Shown: positions 9,220 to 18,077 of the stretch, piece by piece
How the letters are laid out: every line of letters begins with the position of its first letter
Numbering within the stretch: the stretch's first letter is position 1
Assembly (NCBI GenBank): GCA_963807015.1
Contig: CAWEAS010000008.1
Span: forward strand, 744,001 to 808,000
DNA length: 64,000 nt
DNA from: JAJPKK01 sp963807015
GTDB lineage: Bacteria; Pseudomonadota; Alphaproteobacteria; Rhizobiales; Xanthobacteraceae
Reading direction: 5' to 3'
The notes under the pieces: generated by a model
Database searches by the model: none
Seen by the model: only the letters and a program-made list of their open reading frames with translations
Told to the model about the DNA's origin: nothing
Translations under genes and position numbers: made by a program

Positions 9220-9608
9220 TTGGTGGCTCTTGGGCTATCGAAATTCGGTCGATATCATCCTAAGTTTGCCTCTCATGCAAGTCACTTGACTGACATGAAA
9301 ATCACCAAGCGGCCCAATTCGCAGGCAATGATCTCGTTGAGCGCAGTGGCAGCGCGACAGCCGTCTTTAAAAGCCTCGTGAGATGCCTGAAGGCTTGGCT
9401 CGAGTCCGGGGTCGAGCGAAACGCTGAATTCCCAAGCGAAGCGAAAATTTGCGATCGAGAGATTCGGCTGCGGCGGCTCGGCCTCTCAGCCTAGATATGT
9501 TCGATTGCCGTCAGCCGTTCCGCGTCGGAGACCCGGTAACGTGGTCCCAACCGGAAATCTCCGAAGTTTTCGGATGCCATCCTCTCTTATAAAGTCTTTG
9601 ATTTTCGT
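9220..9608. other. Intergenic region upstream of the RutA-like operon
   Basis: 389 bp without a convincing gene. It should contain the minus-strand promoter of the operon that starts at 9219. I see no clear terminator, riboswitch or regulator site. Confidence 0.4.
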
Positions 9609-9684
9609 TGGTGGGCCCGGGAGGACTCGAACCTCCAACCAAGCGGTTATGAGCCGCTAGCTCTGACCATTGAGCTACGGGCCC
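9609..9684 (-). tRNA. tRNA with CAU anticodon, most likely tRNA-Ile2
   Basis: A 76-nt cloverleaf on the minus strand with encoded CCA. The acceptor stem GGGCCCG pairs with CGGGCCC, the D arm starts TAGCTCA, the anticodon stem AGCGG/CCGCT holds the loop CTCATAA, and the T arm contains GGTTCGAGTCC. The CAU anticodon occurs in Met tRNAs and in the lysidine-modified Ile2 tRNA. The short D loop (AATGGTCAGA) and the CTTGGTT variable region resemble Ile2 more than elongator Met. It is neither an initiator (no mismatch at position 1) nor a pseudogene. Confidence 0.92.
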
Positions 9685-9942
9685 CCTGCACTGTTCATAG
9701 CGCATGATCCGGCCCGATTGCAGATTTTTCGGGCCGAGCGATACGCGGCGAGGGCGGTTGCGCGTCCGGCGCAGACTCTCGGGTATCGCGCGCCGACCGG
9801 TATATCGACACGGCAAGAAGCGTAGTCGGGCGAAAAAATGAGCAATGACAAATGATGGGTGGATTCACGAAATGGCCCGACTCTGTTATGCGTTGGTGAT
9901 TCGGAAAGCTGTACCAAAGCCTAACTTCGCGACGGCGCGCCG

Positions 9943-10800
9943 ATGCTGCCCAGCTACAAGACCATAATTGGAGTCGTGCTTCTTTCAGCCGTGCTCTTCG
10001 TGATGACCGGCGCCGGCGTTGTCATGCCGGAGACTTACACGCGCATCGGCGAGATGCCCGAAATCAGCCGCCCGATGATGCAAAGCATGATTACCGACGG
10101 GGCAGGTGAGGCACGTTTCCATCTTCTCAATCTGACCCGCCGCGCCGGGGAACTCGACAAGTTGCGGCTGTTGGCGGTTCTCGAGGTGGATTCTCCGCCG
10201 GCCGACGCCACGCCCATTCTGACAACAATGAAGGCTACTGCCGCGCCCACGACAATCTCAACGATCGCGCCCGCGGCAACGCCGCCGATGTCTCTTGCCG
10301 CCAAGTCTGCGGTTCCCGAGACTTCGGCAATTGCGTCACGGGTCTCGGAGCCGAAGCGTACGGATAGCGAGGCGGCGTCGACGCCTGAAGTCACTGAGGA
10401 CTCCGAGATGGTCGGCCCCGCACGTCCAGAGGCGCGCAGCACCGTATCCGGTGTTGAGTCCGAGGCGACCGCAAAAGTCGCCGCCCTGCCCGCCTCGGAC
10501 GACGAAAACTCTTCCGAAGTCGTCCCGATTGGCGAGGTCCGTTTACCGCGCGAGCGTCCGCCAGGAGACGCGGAGCCAACGGTACGATCGGAGTCGATCG
10601 TCCGCGCCGCGCCGGTGGCCAGGCCAGCGACGGCGCCCCGGTTCGCACGGGTTACGCCGGTGCAACGACGCGTGGTCGCACACCGGCCGCGCGGTCGTGC
10701 GTCGTCCCAATCCTCTGACTACGGATACGCTCAGCAGTCCTACGGCTCGTATCAATCAAATTATTATCAATCTGGTTATTCCTATCCGTCCGGCCGCTGA
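9943..10800 (+). CDS. Hypothetical membrane-anchored protein with disordered Pro/Ala-rich body
   Basis: 285 residues, not recognised. Residues about 8-28 form one hydrophobic segment (IIGVVLLSAVLFVMTGAGVV), either a signal anchor or an uncleaved signal. The rest is low in hydrophobic order: an Ala/Thr/Ser/Pro/Glu-rich stretch from about 70 to 240, then a basic patch (QRRVVAHRPRGR) and a tail rich in Tyr, Ser and Gln. It stands alone between the tRNA and a very small membrane-protein gene. The start at 9943 is the first ATG; no strong Shine-Dalgarno is seen. A structural or envelope-spanning role is only a guess. Confidence 0.6.
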   Translation: MLPSYKTIIGVVLLSAVLFVMTGAGVVMPETYTRIGEMPEISRPMMQSMITDGAGEARFHLLNLTRRAGELDKLRLLAVLEVDSPPADATPILTTMKATAAPTTISTIAPAATPPMSLAAKSAVPETSAIASRVSEPKRTDSEAASTPEVTEDSEMVGPARPEARSTVSGVESEATAKVAALPASDDENSSEVVPIGEVRLPRERPPGDAEPTVRSESIVRAAPVARPATAPRFARVTPVQRRVVAHRPRGRASSQSSDYGYAQQSYGSYQSNYYQSGYSYPSGR

Positions 10801-11033
10801 TCTCGACATCGCAGGCGGCACCTCATTTGAGGCACCTCGTTGAGGCGCGGCAGGATTGCAGCCCAGCCTTGCGACTGCCGCTGATTGCTTCAGGACCTTT
10901 TCGGCATAGCTCACGGTTACGCGATCAGGCGCATGGAAAAACACCGCTCGGTACCGAGCTGGCGTTACCGGCTGTAAATGTTCGTGATCGGATGTGCGTG
11001 TGATGAAGAAAGAGGGGAAATTCGGAGGGTGCC

Positions 11034-11183
11034 ATGTTCCGGTATGCTGAGCACCATCACGGTGTCGACTCGCTGCTCCGGGTGAACAAGATTTTGTCGC
11101 TCGGGGTCGTGTGGGTAGCGCTCGGCACCTGCGTGATTTTGTCGGCTGTCTACGATATTGGCCACTGGCTCCAGGCGTGGTGA
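11034..11183 (+). CDS. Small 49-residue single-span membrane protein
   Basis: A 49-codon frame with a strong ribosome site (GGAGG at 11024-11028, spaced well from ATG 11034). The N-terminus is charged and His-rich (MFRYAEHHHGVDSLLRVNK). It is followed by one hydrophobic helix from about residue 20 to 41 (ILSLGVVWVALGTCVILSAV) and a short tail ending HWLQAW. The charge distribution fits an inner-membrane protein. It is followed only 10 bp later by the convergent end of the amidohydrolase gene. No function is known to me. The ribosome site and the clean helix argue for a real gene. Confidence 0.62.
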   Translation: MFRYAEHHHGVDSLLRVNKILSLGVVWVALGTCVILSAVYDIGHWLQAW

Positions 11184-11193
11184 CGTAGGCCGC

Positions 11194-12159
11194 CTACATG
11201 CGCAGCAGTCGCCGCGCATTGCCGCTTAGGATTTTCGCTTTGTCCTCATCGCAAATCGGTGTCTCGGCGATCCATTGCGTCGCAGGCGCGTTCGCAACGA
11301 ACGGCCAATCGACGGCGAACAGGATGTGGTCGACGCCCATCTCCATGATGCAGCAGAGGAGCGCCGGGCTCGAGAAGTTCCCGCTCGTCGTGATGTAGAA
11401 GTTGTTGCAGAACACGTCGCGGAAGCTGAGCGATTGCTGACCAGGCCGCGACAGCGCTTGATCGATGCGCCACACCAGGAACGGCAACGTCTCGCCCAGA
11501 TGGCCGAGCATGATCTTGAGCCGCGGATAAGCCTCGAAGACGCTGCTCAGCACCATGCGGATCGCCGTCGTCGCCGTCTCGACCGTGTAACCCCACGCCG
11601 GCCGCACCACCATCGGGAATGACTTGGCGTAGTCCGCGTAATAGGCCTCGGTGACCGCGGCATGAGGCAGCGCGGGATGGAGATAAATCGGCACGTCGAG
11701 CGCTTCGGCGCGCGCGTAGATCGGCCAGAACTCCCTTCCGTCCACGAACTTGCCGTGCGCGAGCCCATGGATCATGGCGCCCTTGAACCCAAGCTTGGTC
11801 ACGCAGCGCTCAAGTTCGGCGGCGGCCGCCTGCGGATCGGCCGTCGGCAGCGCCGCAAATCCGGCAAACCGCGACGGATGGGCGGCAATCGCCTGATGCA
11901 GCCGGTCATTGACCCGCCGGGCAAGATCGACCGCCACGTCCGCCGTGATCTTTTGCAGCGAAGGCGCGCCGTGAGAGATGACCTGCACATCGATGCCGGC
12001 CTCGTCCATCTCCGTGATGCGGAGATCGCCGAGGTCATCGAGACGGCGCTGCTGCTCACCCGGTCTCCCGGATTCGATGCCCACGAAATGCGAGGCCAGT
12101 TCCGCATCCCAATAGTGCTCCTCGATGGCGATGACCGGACATTTCGGCTTCTGCAGCAT
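11194..12159 (-). CDS. Amidohydrolase-2 family metal-dependent hydrolase/decarboxylase
   Basis: 321 residues of the amidohydrolase-2 (ACMSD/gamma-resorcylate decarboxylase) superfamily. The N-terminal AIEEHYW replaces the usual HxH and matches the Glu-x-His style of the resorcylate and 5-carboxyvanillate decarboxylases. Further family blocks are IYLHPALP (metal His), MLGHLGETLPFLVWRID and HILFAVDWPF (metal Asp). A non-oxidative aromatic acid decarboxylase or a related hydrolase is therefore likely. The ATG at 12159 follows a GGGGAGG-like site. It is a single gene. A 3-hydroxyanthranilate dioxygenase lies 3 kb away, but this protein lacks the canonical ACMSD N-terminus, so a pathway link is unproven. 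Confidence 0.82.
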   Translation of the reverse strand: MLQKPKCPVIAIEEHYWDAELASHFVGIESGRPGEQQRRLDDLGDLRITEMDEAGIDVQVISHGAPSLQKITADVAVDLARRVNDRLHQAIAAHPSRFAGFAALPTADPQAAAAELERCVTKLGFKGAMIHGLAHGKFVDGREFWPIYARAEALDVPIYLHPALPHAAVTEAYYADYAKSFPMVVRPAWGYTVETATTAIRMVLSSVFEAYPRLKIMLGHLGETLPFLVWRIDQALSRPGQQSLSFRDVFCNNFYITTSGNFSSPALLCCIMEMGVDHILFAVDWPFVANAPATQWIAETPICDEDKAKILSGNARRLLRM

Positions 12160-12260
12160 TGGACCTCCCCGCGCGAAGTTGCGCCGGCTGGCAAACGGCG
12201 GCGCCTCCTTCCTATCGAGGCGGGGCGGGATGTCGTCAAGCCCGAGCGAGAGGATCGAGA

Positions 12261-12554
12261 TCAGCGCGCGGCGACGCGGCGACCAAAATTCACCTGGATG
12301 CGGTCGGTAAAGGCGACGCCGGTCTCAGAGCCTTGCCGCCACATGACGCGACAGTGCCGGCGCCGGCCGCTGTCGGTAAAATGCAGAACAAAGACCTCGG
12401 GCAAATCGGCAACGCGAACGAGAAGCTGAGCACCTCCGTCGGAGACGTTGAGGGCAACGCAATCGAGCGACGTATCGGACTGAGGCAGCATGATCTTGGC
12501 GGCCGTCCGCACGGCAAAGCGTTCAGATTTCCGTCGTTCGAAATAATTGTCCAT
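12261..12554 (-). CDS. PilZ-domain protein
   Basis: 97 residues forming a single PilZ domain. The c-di-GMP contact motif RRKSERF is at residues 7-13 and the second motif has the form NVSDGG (DxSxxG-like) near residue 38-43, followed by the beta strands of the barrel. Proteins like this bind cyclic di-GMP and act as small adaptors for motility, adhesion or polysaccharide output. It is transcribed alone, away from the cupin gene. A second PilZ protein with two domains lies at 46.7 kb. Confidence 0.85.
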   Translation of the reverse strand: MDNYFERRKSERFAVRTAAKIMLPQSDTSLDCVALNVSDGGAQLLVRVADLPEVFVLHFTDSGRRRHCRVMWRQGSETGVAFTDRIQVNFGRRVAAR

Positions 12555-12782
12555 GCGCCGATGCCGAGAACGTCAGTTGACCTACGACGTTGTGATAGCT
12601 GCGAAGTTTTGACGTTCGGCAAGCGCGCCGGGTCGAATGCATCGCGAGTTTTTGCATCCGCGTTAGCGCATTTTAAAGACCTGCGGCCGGCTCGCGAACG
12701 GGAGTTAGGATGCGTTCAATCTCGATCAGACAAGCTCTAAGCTGCGCCAATCGACAGTTGCAGCGGAACCCGGGGAGGATCG

Positions 12783-13193
12783 ATGCACGTGTTCAACCTG
12801 CGTCAGGAGCAGGAATGGAATTCCAAGACCCATGTCGAGAAGATCCTCGGCCGGATCGCGGAAGGTGACGTCACCGTCGCGTGCTGGGAGCCGGGCCAGA
12901 TCAGCCCGTTTCACTGCCACCCGGACGCGACCGAGATTTATTTCTGCTTCGAAGGCGGCGGCCGGATGCGCACGCCGGAGCGCGCCATCGAGGTCGTGCC
13001 GGGCAGTTTCGTCGTCCATCCGCCGGGCGAGGTGCATGAATATGCGAACGGGCCGCAGCGCACGCTACTGTTCCGCGTGCGCTACGGCGGCAGCATGGCA
13101 GCCCATTTCGCGCAGTGGCACGGCAATGCCGACTGGAAACAGTCGGCAGCCGACGCCGCGTACTTTCGCGAACATCCATTGAATGGCGGATGA
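12783..13193 (+). CDS. Small cupin-domain protein
   Basis: 136-residue single-domain cupin. The metal-binding motif one is FHCHPDATEIYFCFEGGG (two His and Glu at residues about 42-49) and motif two is PGSFVVHPPGEVHEYAN (His near 88). The fold is a small beta-barrel that may bind Fe, Mn or Zn. A GGGGAGG site lies just before the ATG at 12783. It stands between PilZ and the CapD-type gene. Sugar isomerases, dioxygenases and regulators share the fold, so no activity is assigned. Confidence 0.85.
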   Translation: MHVFNLRQEQEWNSKTHVEKILGRIAEGDVTVACWEPGQISPFHCHPDATEIYFCFEGGGRMRTPERAIEVVPGSFVVHPPGEVHEYANGPQRTLLFRVRYGGSMAAHFAQWHGNADWKQSAADAAYFREHPLNGG

Positions 13194-13222
13194 GGCGGTC
13201 AAATACGGGCTGCCGTTTCGCC

Positions 13223-15133
13223 CTACACCGCTTCCTTGCGAAATCCGGGCACGGTGTCGCTGAGCGCGCGGTAGATGGCTTCGCGATCGTCGCGGCCAAC
13301 CCCTTGCTCAAGGGCGGCGAGCCGGGCGCGCAGGGCATCGAGCGACGGGCTGATCGGGCGAGCCGCAACGATGCCGGCAATGCCGATCTCACCGGTCGGC
13401 TCGTCGGCCGCAAAGAGGATTTCGTTGAGGCGCTCGCCCGGCCGGATGCCGGTGAAGACGATCTCGACGTCCTTGCCGGGCTCAAGTCCGGACAGACGGA
13501 TCATGCGTTCGGCGAGATCGACGATCTTCACCGGCTGCCCCATGTTGAGGACATAGACCGACACATCGGAGCGTTGCGGCGACAGCGCATGGGAGGCGGC
13601 AGTCACCACGAGATCGCAGGCTTCGCGGATGGTCATGAAGTACCGCACCATGTCGGGATGAGTGACAGTGACCGGCCCTCCCGCCTCGATCTGGGTCTTG
13701 AACTTCGGCACCACCGAACCGTTCGACGCAAGCACGTTGCCGAAGCGCACCGCGATCAGGCGCATCGGTTCGCGGGCGCCGGCAACGCGAGCGCGCAGAT
13801 CGGCGTCGAGCGCCTGGCAATACATTTCCGCAAGTCGCTTGGTGGCCCCAAGCATCGAGATCGGCTCAATTGCCTTGTCGGTCGAGATCATCACCATTGC
13901 GGCAGCGCCCGCAGCCGCTGCGGCGTCCGCCACGTTGATGGTGCCGAGCACGTTGGTCTTGATGCCCTCATCCCAGTCGCGCTCGAGGAGCGGCACGTGC
14001 TTGAGCGCTGCGGCATGAAACACAAGATCGGGACGGAAACCTTTGATCAGGCGGATGATCCGCTCGCGATCGCGGATATCGGCGATGCGGCCATCGAGCT
14101 TGGCATCGACGTTCTTGACGTTCAGCGCTTCCAGCACGGCGTGCAGTGCCGGCTCGGAATTCTCGATCACCATCAGGCGCTCGATGCCATAGGTCGCGAG
14201 CCGATCGCAGATTTCGGCGCCGATCGAGCCGCCGCCGCCGGTGACCACCGCGGCCTTGCCGCGCACGAAGCTTTCCAGGCGGCCATAGTCGATCTTCACG
14301 CTGGGCCGCAGCAGCAGATCCTCGACCCGCACGGGCGCAAGGCGCAACGCTTCGCCGCCCTCTTCAAGCGACGGCATTCGGCTCGGCGAAAGCCCAATGC
14401 GGCGCGCGCGGGTCAGGATCGCCTCCGGCCGCATCTCCGGTGCGAGTGCGGACGGCGTCATCACCAGCCGAGATACAGTAGTACCGCGATCGGCGAAGTC
14501 GGCGACGACGCGCTCGAGATCGCTAAAGTCGCCCATCACGGGGATGCCGCGGATGGCCTGGCCGCGGTCGGCAGGTGATTGCGACAGGATGCCGATCACC
14601 TGGATGCGCTTGACGGCTCCGCTCTCGATCCCGCGCAGCAGCACCTCAGCGTCGGCGGCCGGGCCGAGCACGATAGTCGGCGCGAGATCGCCGCGCCGTG
14701 CGTGTTGGAGCGTGCGGGTGTAGCGGAAATAGCGATAGGCGATGCGCGAGCCGGCCAGGAAGGCGACCTGCAGGAACCAGTACAGCACGATCGTGATCTT
14801 GCCGAAGAAGAACGTGCCGTAGACGTTCGGCGCCAGCATCACGTAGTCGAGCACGAGGAAGGTCAGCGCCAAGACCGTCGCAGCCTTGATGATGGCCATC
14901 AGGTCCGGCAGCGATGTGAAGCGCCATTTGTTCTTGTAGAGGCCGAAGATCGAAAACACGCCCGCCGAATAGACGATGAACCCCGGCAGCAGCAGGAGCA
15001 GCAGGTCCCATCGCTCCGCGAGGCCGGCGGCCTCGAAGCGGATGTAGAATGCTGCCAGCACTGCCGCCACGGCCGCCAGGAGGTCGTGGACAAGGATCAG
15101 CGCCATGCGCGGGGTGAAATTCGCGAACATCAA
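13223..15133 (-). CDS. FlaA1/CapD-type nucleotide-diphosphosugar 4,6-dehydratase, membrane-bound
   Basis: 636 residues. Four hydrophobic segments lie within residues 1-130, a CoA-binding-like domain follows at about 150-270, and a catalytic Rossmann domain spans about 290-610. The NAD motif is TGGGGSIG (298-305), then HAAALKHVPL and ISTDKA (416-421). The family converts UDP-GlcNAc or a similar sugar nucleotide to a 4-keto-6-deoxy sugar for surface glycans (WbpM, PglF, CapD). The catalytic Met-x-x-x-Lys of relatives reads Leu-GAT-Lys here (K432), so the usual Met is substituted. The gene has no glycosyltransferase neighbours. The length is normal for the long membrane form. Confidence 0.9.
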   Translation of the reverse strand: MMFANFTPRMALILVHDLLAAVAAVLAAFYIRFEAAGLAERWDLLLLLLPGFIVYSAGVFSIFGLYKNKWRFTSLPDLMAIIKAATVLALTFLVLDYVMLAPNVYGTFFFGKITIVLYWFLQVAFLAGSRIAYRYFRYTRTLQHARRGDLAPTIVLGPAADAEVLLRGIESGAVKRIQVIGILSQSPADRGQAIRGIPVMGDFSDLERVVADFADRGTTVSRLVMTPSALAPEMRPEAILTRARRIGLSPSRMPSLEEGGEALRLAPVRVEDLLLRPSVKIDYGRLESFVRGKAAVVTGGGGSIGAEICDRLATYGIERLMVIENSEPALHAVLEALNVKNVDAKLDGRIADIRDRERIIRLIKGFRPDLVFHAAALKHVPLLERDWDEGIKTNVLGTINVADAAAAAGAAAMVMISTDKAIEPISMLGATKRLAEMYCQALDADLRARVAGAREPMRLIAVRFGNVLASNGSVVPKFKTQIEAGGPVTVTHPDMVRYFMTIREACDLVVTAASHALSPQRSDVSVYVLNMGQPVKIVDLAERMIRLSGLEPGKDVEIVFTGIRPGERLNEILFAADEPTGEIGIAGIVAARPISPSLDALRARLAALEQGVGRDDREAIYRALSDTVPGFRKEAV

Positions 15134-15254
15134 GGCTGCTCGTCAGGCTATCCTGACGTCATCCATACCGGCCTTTCGCCGGCCGCGCCACCTTCGCGAC
15201 CCCGCTCGCGGCGGCCTCGTCCGTGCCCGAGGAAGGCTCCGTTGGACCCGCCAC

Positions 15255-15764
15255 TTAAGGCTTTGGCATGACGTGGCCGCAGGACTTACAGGTCCGGAAG
15301 CCTTCGCTGTCGAAGAAACGCTTGTAGGCATTCGATACCGGATCGGCGCGGTAATCGTGGACCTCGGCCTTCTCTTCGTGCAGCGGCGCGTCACATTTGG
15401 GGCAGAACCAGCGGAAGGTATCGATCTCGCCGGGCCGGCGCTGGCGCTCAATCACGAGCAGATAAGCATCCGGCGGAAAACGCGGCGAATGGGGGACGCC
15501 AGCGGGGGTATAGATGGTCGAGCCTTCCTTCACCACGGCGACCTCTTCCTTGCCCTCAGGCGTGCGGTAGTGGAGCCGCATCTCGCCCTTGATCATCAGC
15601 ATGACTTCGTCGCTCGGGTTGACGTGGAATTCCGAGCGGTATTCGCGCCCGCGGGCTACGAAGGCGAGGGACTCGGGCTCCTGCCACAACACGCCTACGC
15701 GCTCACCACGTGCAGCGAGTTCGCGGCCGCGGGCCAACAAGTCGACGATCGGCATCGGGTTCAT
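15255..15764 (-). CDS. 3-hydroxyanthranilate 3,4-dioxygenase
   Basis: 169 residues. This cupin-type non-haem Fe(II) dioxygenase opens 3-hydroxyanthranilate to 2-amino-3-carboxymuconate semialdehyde in tryptophan/kynurenine or 2-nitrobenzoate breakdown. Metal-site features are FHVNPSDEVMLMIKGEM (His and Glu) and PAGVPHSPRFP (His). The C-terminus carries the second, rubredoxin-like iron site of bacterial enzymes with CPKC and CKSC pairs. GAGGAA precedes the ATG at 15764. No other kynurenine gene is beside it, so it is an orphan here. The family call is firm. Confidence 0.92.
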   Translation of the reverse strand: MNPMPIVDLLARGRELAARGERVGVLWQEPESLAFVARGREYRSEFHVNPSDEVMLMIKGEMRLHYRTPEGKEEVAVVKEGSTIYTPAGVPHSPRFPPDAYLLVIERQRRPGEIDTFRWFCPKCDAPLHEEKAEVHDYRADPVSNAYKRFFDSEGFRTCKSCGHVMPKP

Positions 15765-15891
15765 GGCAAATTCCTCAGTTCAAGGTGTCTTCAACCTTCG
15801 CGCAGCGTGACATCCATGGGGTCCGGAGCAGGACATTAGCAGTTATCTGCGCCGGGCTGCTGCGTAAAGCCCGACTCGACAATCCTCGCAG

Positions 15892-16743
15892 TCAGTGCCC
15901 CGGCAGCACCAGGAACTTGGGCTTGGTAGGCAGCGTCGCCTTCGACACCACGAACGTAGGCGTCTCGGCGTACTCGACCTCATATTGCCGGCTCACGCGG
16001 CTAAGGAAGTTATGCAGCGTGAACGTGCTGAAGAAGTGCATCGGCACCATCAGTGGCGCCTTGATGGATTGCACCACCTCCACCATCCCTTCCATGTCCA
16101 TGGTGAAGGCACCGTCGACCGGCACCAGCAGCACGTCGATATGGCCGATGTCATTGAGTTGCTGCTGCGTCAGCGTGTGATGAAGGTGGCCGAGATGGGC
16201 GATGCACAGGCTCCCCACCTCGAAGATGAAGATCGAATTGCCGTTGCGCTCGGTGCCGCCGCCCCAATCGCGAATGTTCGTCGAGACACTGCGCACGTGC
16301 ACGTCGCCATAGGTGATGTCGTGGTTGGCGGGCTTGCCGTCGTCGCGCCAGCCCCGCAGAACGAACTTGATATCGGCGTCGGGATGGTCGGTGTAGTGGG
16401 TCGAGTGGGCATGATTCATCGTCGCGATGTCGGGGAGCACCCGTGGCCGCACGTAGTCATTGTAGTCGGTGGCGATGCGCACGAGCTTCGGACTCTCGAT
16501 CAGAAACGTGGAATGCCCCGAATAGGTGATCCGCGCTTCATTGGGCGCAAGCGCCGTCGGTTGATAGGCCGCCGGGATCGCCGGCAACCGATCCGAAGCA
16601 ACGAGACCGGGGCAAAATTCTCGCATCTCCGGGCTGCCGCCGGGCGCCGGCGCGGGTGGCGTCGCGTCCTGCGCCCAAGCCGCAACGCAGGCGAAACCGA
16701 TCAACCCGGCAGCGAAAATCGACAGTCGCGACGCGACGGACAT
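15892..16743 (-). CDS. Exported metallo-beta-lactamase-fold hydrolase (UlaG/UPF0173-like) with altered metal motif
   Basis: 283 residues with a signal peptide (residues 1-24, ending AWA-Q). The core resembles UlaG/UPF0173 metal-dependent hydrolases: ITYSGHSTFLIES, then TMNHAHSTHYTDH where HxHxDH is expected, GHLHHTLTQQQL, LLVPVDGAFTMD and a late PMHFF. The motif reads H-A-H-S-T-H, so the metal Asp is replaced by Thr, although an Asp follows three residues later. A periplasmic location is likely. The substrate is unknown; family members act on lactones and phosphodiesters. It lies downstream of the dioxygenase on the same strand in other frames of spacing (about 130 bp), so co-transcription is uncertain. 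Confidence 0.8.
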   Translation of the reverse strand: MSVASRLSIFAAGLIGFACVAAWAQDATPPAPAPGGSPEMREFCPGLVASDRLPAIPAAYQPTALAPNEARITYSGHSTFLIESPKLVRIATDYNDYVRPRVLPDIATMNHAHSTHYTDHPDADIKFVLRGWRDDGKPANHDITYGDVHVRSVSTNIRDWGGGTERNGNSIFIFEVGSLCIAHLGHLHHTLTQQQLNDIGHIDVLLVPVDGAFTMDMEGMVEVVQSIKAPLMVPMHFFSTFTLHNFLSRVSRQYEVEYAETPTFVVSKATLPTKPKFLVLPGH

Positions 16744-16897
16744 GACATGCTCCGTGAAGTTTCCTTCACCGGAAGCTTAGCCCAACTACCAGCAGGGCGT
16801 CCCGCCTTTAATGGCCGCGTGCGTGGCCGCCGGGCAGGCAACGCGCAGTCACGGCGGGCACCGGCTCTCGCGGATATGTCCGAGTGCGGGTTGCGCC

Positions 16898-17884
16898 TTA
16901 GCGTGAGACGATAAGGCCGCGGCTCGTGACGACCACCCAGCGCCCGTCCTGCCGCTTGATCTGCTCGATGCGACCAAGCTCCGGCAGCGCATCGCCAGGC
17001 ACAACTTCAACGACCCCGACGTGCCGGCCCTGAATCATGGCGGCGCCGTTATAGACCCCGCGCAGCACCCAGCCGTCGACCGTGAGGAGCGACGAGGGCT
17101 GCCGCGGCTCGGACGGCGTCGCCGACGCAACATTCATGTCGCCGATGGCACCGGTGATGTCGGTCGAAGCCGCAGGAACAGCCGAGGATCGGCGCTCGAT
17201 GCGGTCGAGGGTCTCCGACGCTTTGGCGAGCTTCGTGCCGGCGTCAGTCTGCGCCTTTTCGGCTCGATCCATGCGGTCTGCGATCTTCGCGACTTGCTGG
17301 TTCGTTACCTTGGCAGAGCTGTCGAGACCCGCTTTGAGCGCCGTCAGCTCACGATTGATGCGGCCGAGCGCTTCGTTGACCGCCGCGGTCTTGACCGGGG
17401 GTGGCGGCGGCGCATGGGCGGCTACAAAATAGCTGATGCCGGTGGTTGCAAGCGATCCGGCGAGACCTCCGAGCACTGCTGCAATCGCTGCGGTCGCAGC
17501 GATTGCGCGGAATCGGGAGGAAGATGACGATGGAGTCGCAGTCGCCCCCATTCTCGCTTCTGGCGCGTCAGACGGGTCGATCCGGATCCGCGGCGGCGCC
17601 AGAACAAGCGCGGTGCCGAGCGCCGTGTTCCGGGCACGTGCGCGGCGGTTTTCGGACGCTGAGTTCTCACGCTTCGATTCGGAATTGACGGGAAGCATCG
17701 CGGCCAGCTTCGCCGGTTCGATCACTTCTCCTTCTGCCGGTTCGGAATGTCCTTCAGGCGAAATGCCCGGCGAGTCCACATGGACAAGGCTCTCTTCCGA
17801 GCCATGTGCGGAGCCAGCGGCGTTGAGAGACGCTTCGTTCTCGCTCTTTTCGGAATCTGCCATGGATTGCTCCCGCGATGACAT
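16898..17884 (-). CDS. Hypothetical single-pass membrane protein with coiled coil and C-terminal beta domain
   Basis: 328 residues of a type common in Bradyrhizobium relatives but without assigned function. Residues 1-115 are acidic and disordered. A transmembrane helix lies around 128-155 (AATAAIAAVLGGLAGSLATT), followed by PPPPP. A coiled-coil-like region with DRMDRAEKAQTD lies around 170-235. The last 60 residues (DGWVLRGVYNGAAMIQGRH, EVVPGDALPELGRIEQIKR, WVVVTSRGLI) form a small periplasmic beta domain. The architecture resembles inner-membrane scaffolds. It is transcribed alone. Confidence 0.75.
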   Translation of the reverse strand: MSSREQSMADSEKSENEASLNAAGSAHGSEESLVHVDSPGISPEGHSEPAEGEVIEPAKLAAMLPVNSESKRENSASENRRARARNTALGTALVLAPPRIRIDPSDAPEARMGATATPSSSSSRFRAIAATAAIAAVLGGLAGSLATTGISYFVAAHAPPPPPVKTAAVNEALGRINRELTALKAGLDSSAKVTNQQVAKIADRMDRAEKAQTDAGTKLAKASETLDRIERRSSAVPAASTDITGAIGDMNVASATPSEPRQPSSLLTVDGWVLRGVYNGAAMIQGRHVGVVEVVPGDALPELGRIEQIKRQDGRWVVVTSRGLIVSR

Positions 17885-18077
17885 TTTCCGCCGCAGCCAA
17901 CGCGGCGCGTTGCGGAAAATGGCTGAAAGCCCACCGGAGCTTGATGCACGCGATTTACATCGTCCGGAACTTCACCAATTGGTAAGTACTCTCCGTTACC
18001 AAATGGTTTACCGACGCGTGCGCCAGCGCAAGCTATCCAAAATTTAAGAAAATTCTGTCGAGCGAGGCCTCGCGCGA

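Noticed and set aside
9609..9684. Elongator tRNA-Met reading of the CAU tRNA
   Set aside because: The D loop is one base shorter and the variable region resembles tRNA-Ile2. The call is likely but not certain.
11194..12159. Canonical ACMSD of the kynurenine pathway, based on the nearby 3-hydroxyanthranilate dioxygenase
   Set aside because: The N-terminal HxH motif is missing and the Glu-x-His form fits resorcylate-type decarboxylases better; the genes are also 3 kb apart and not in an operon.
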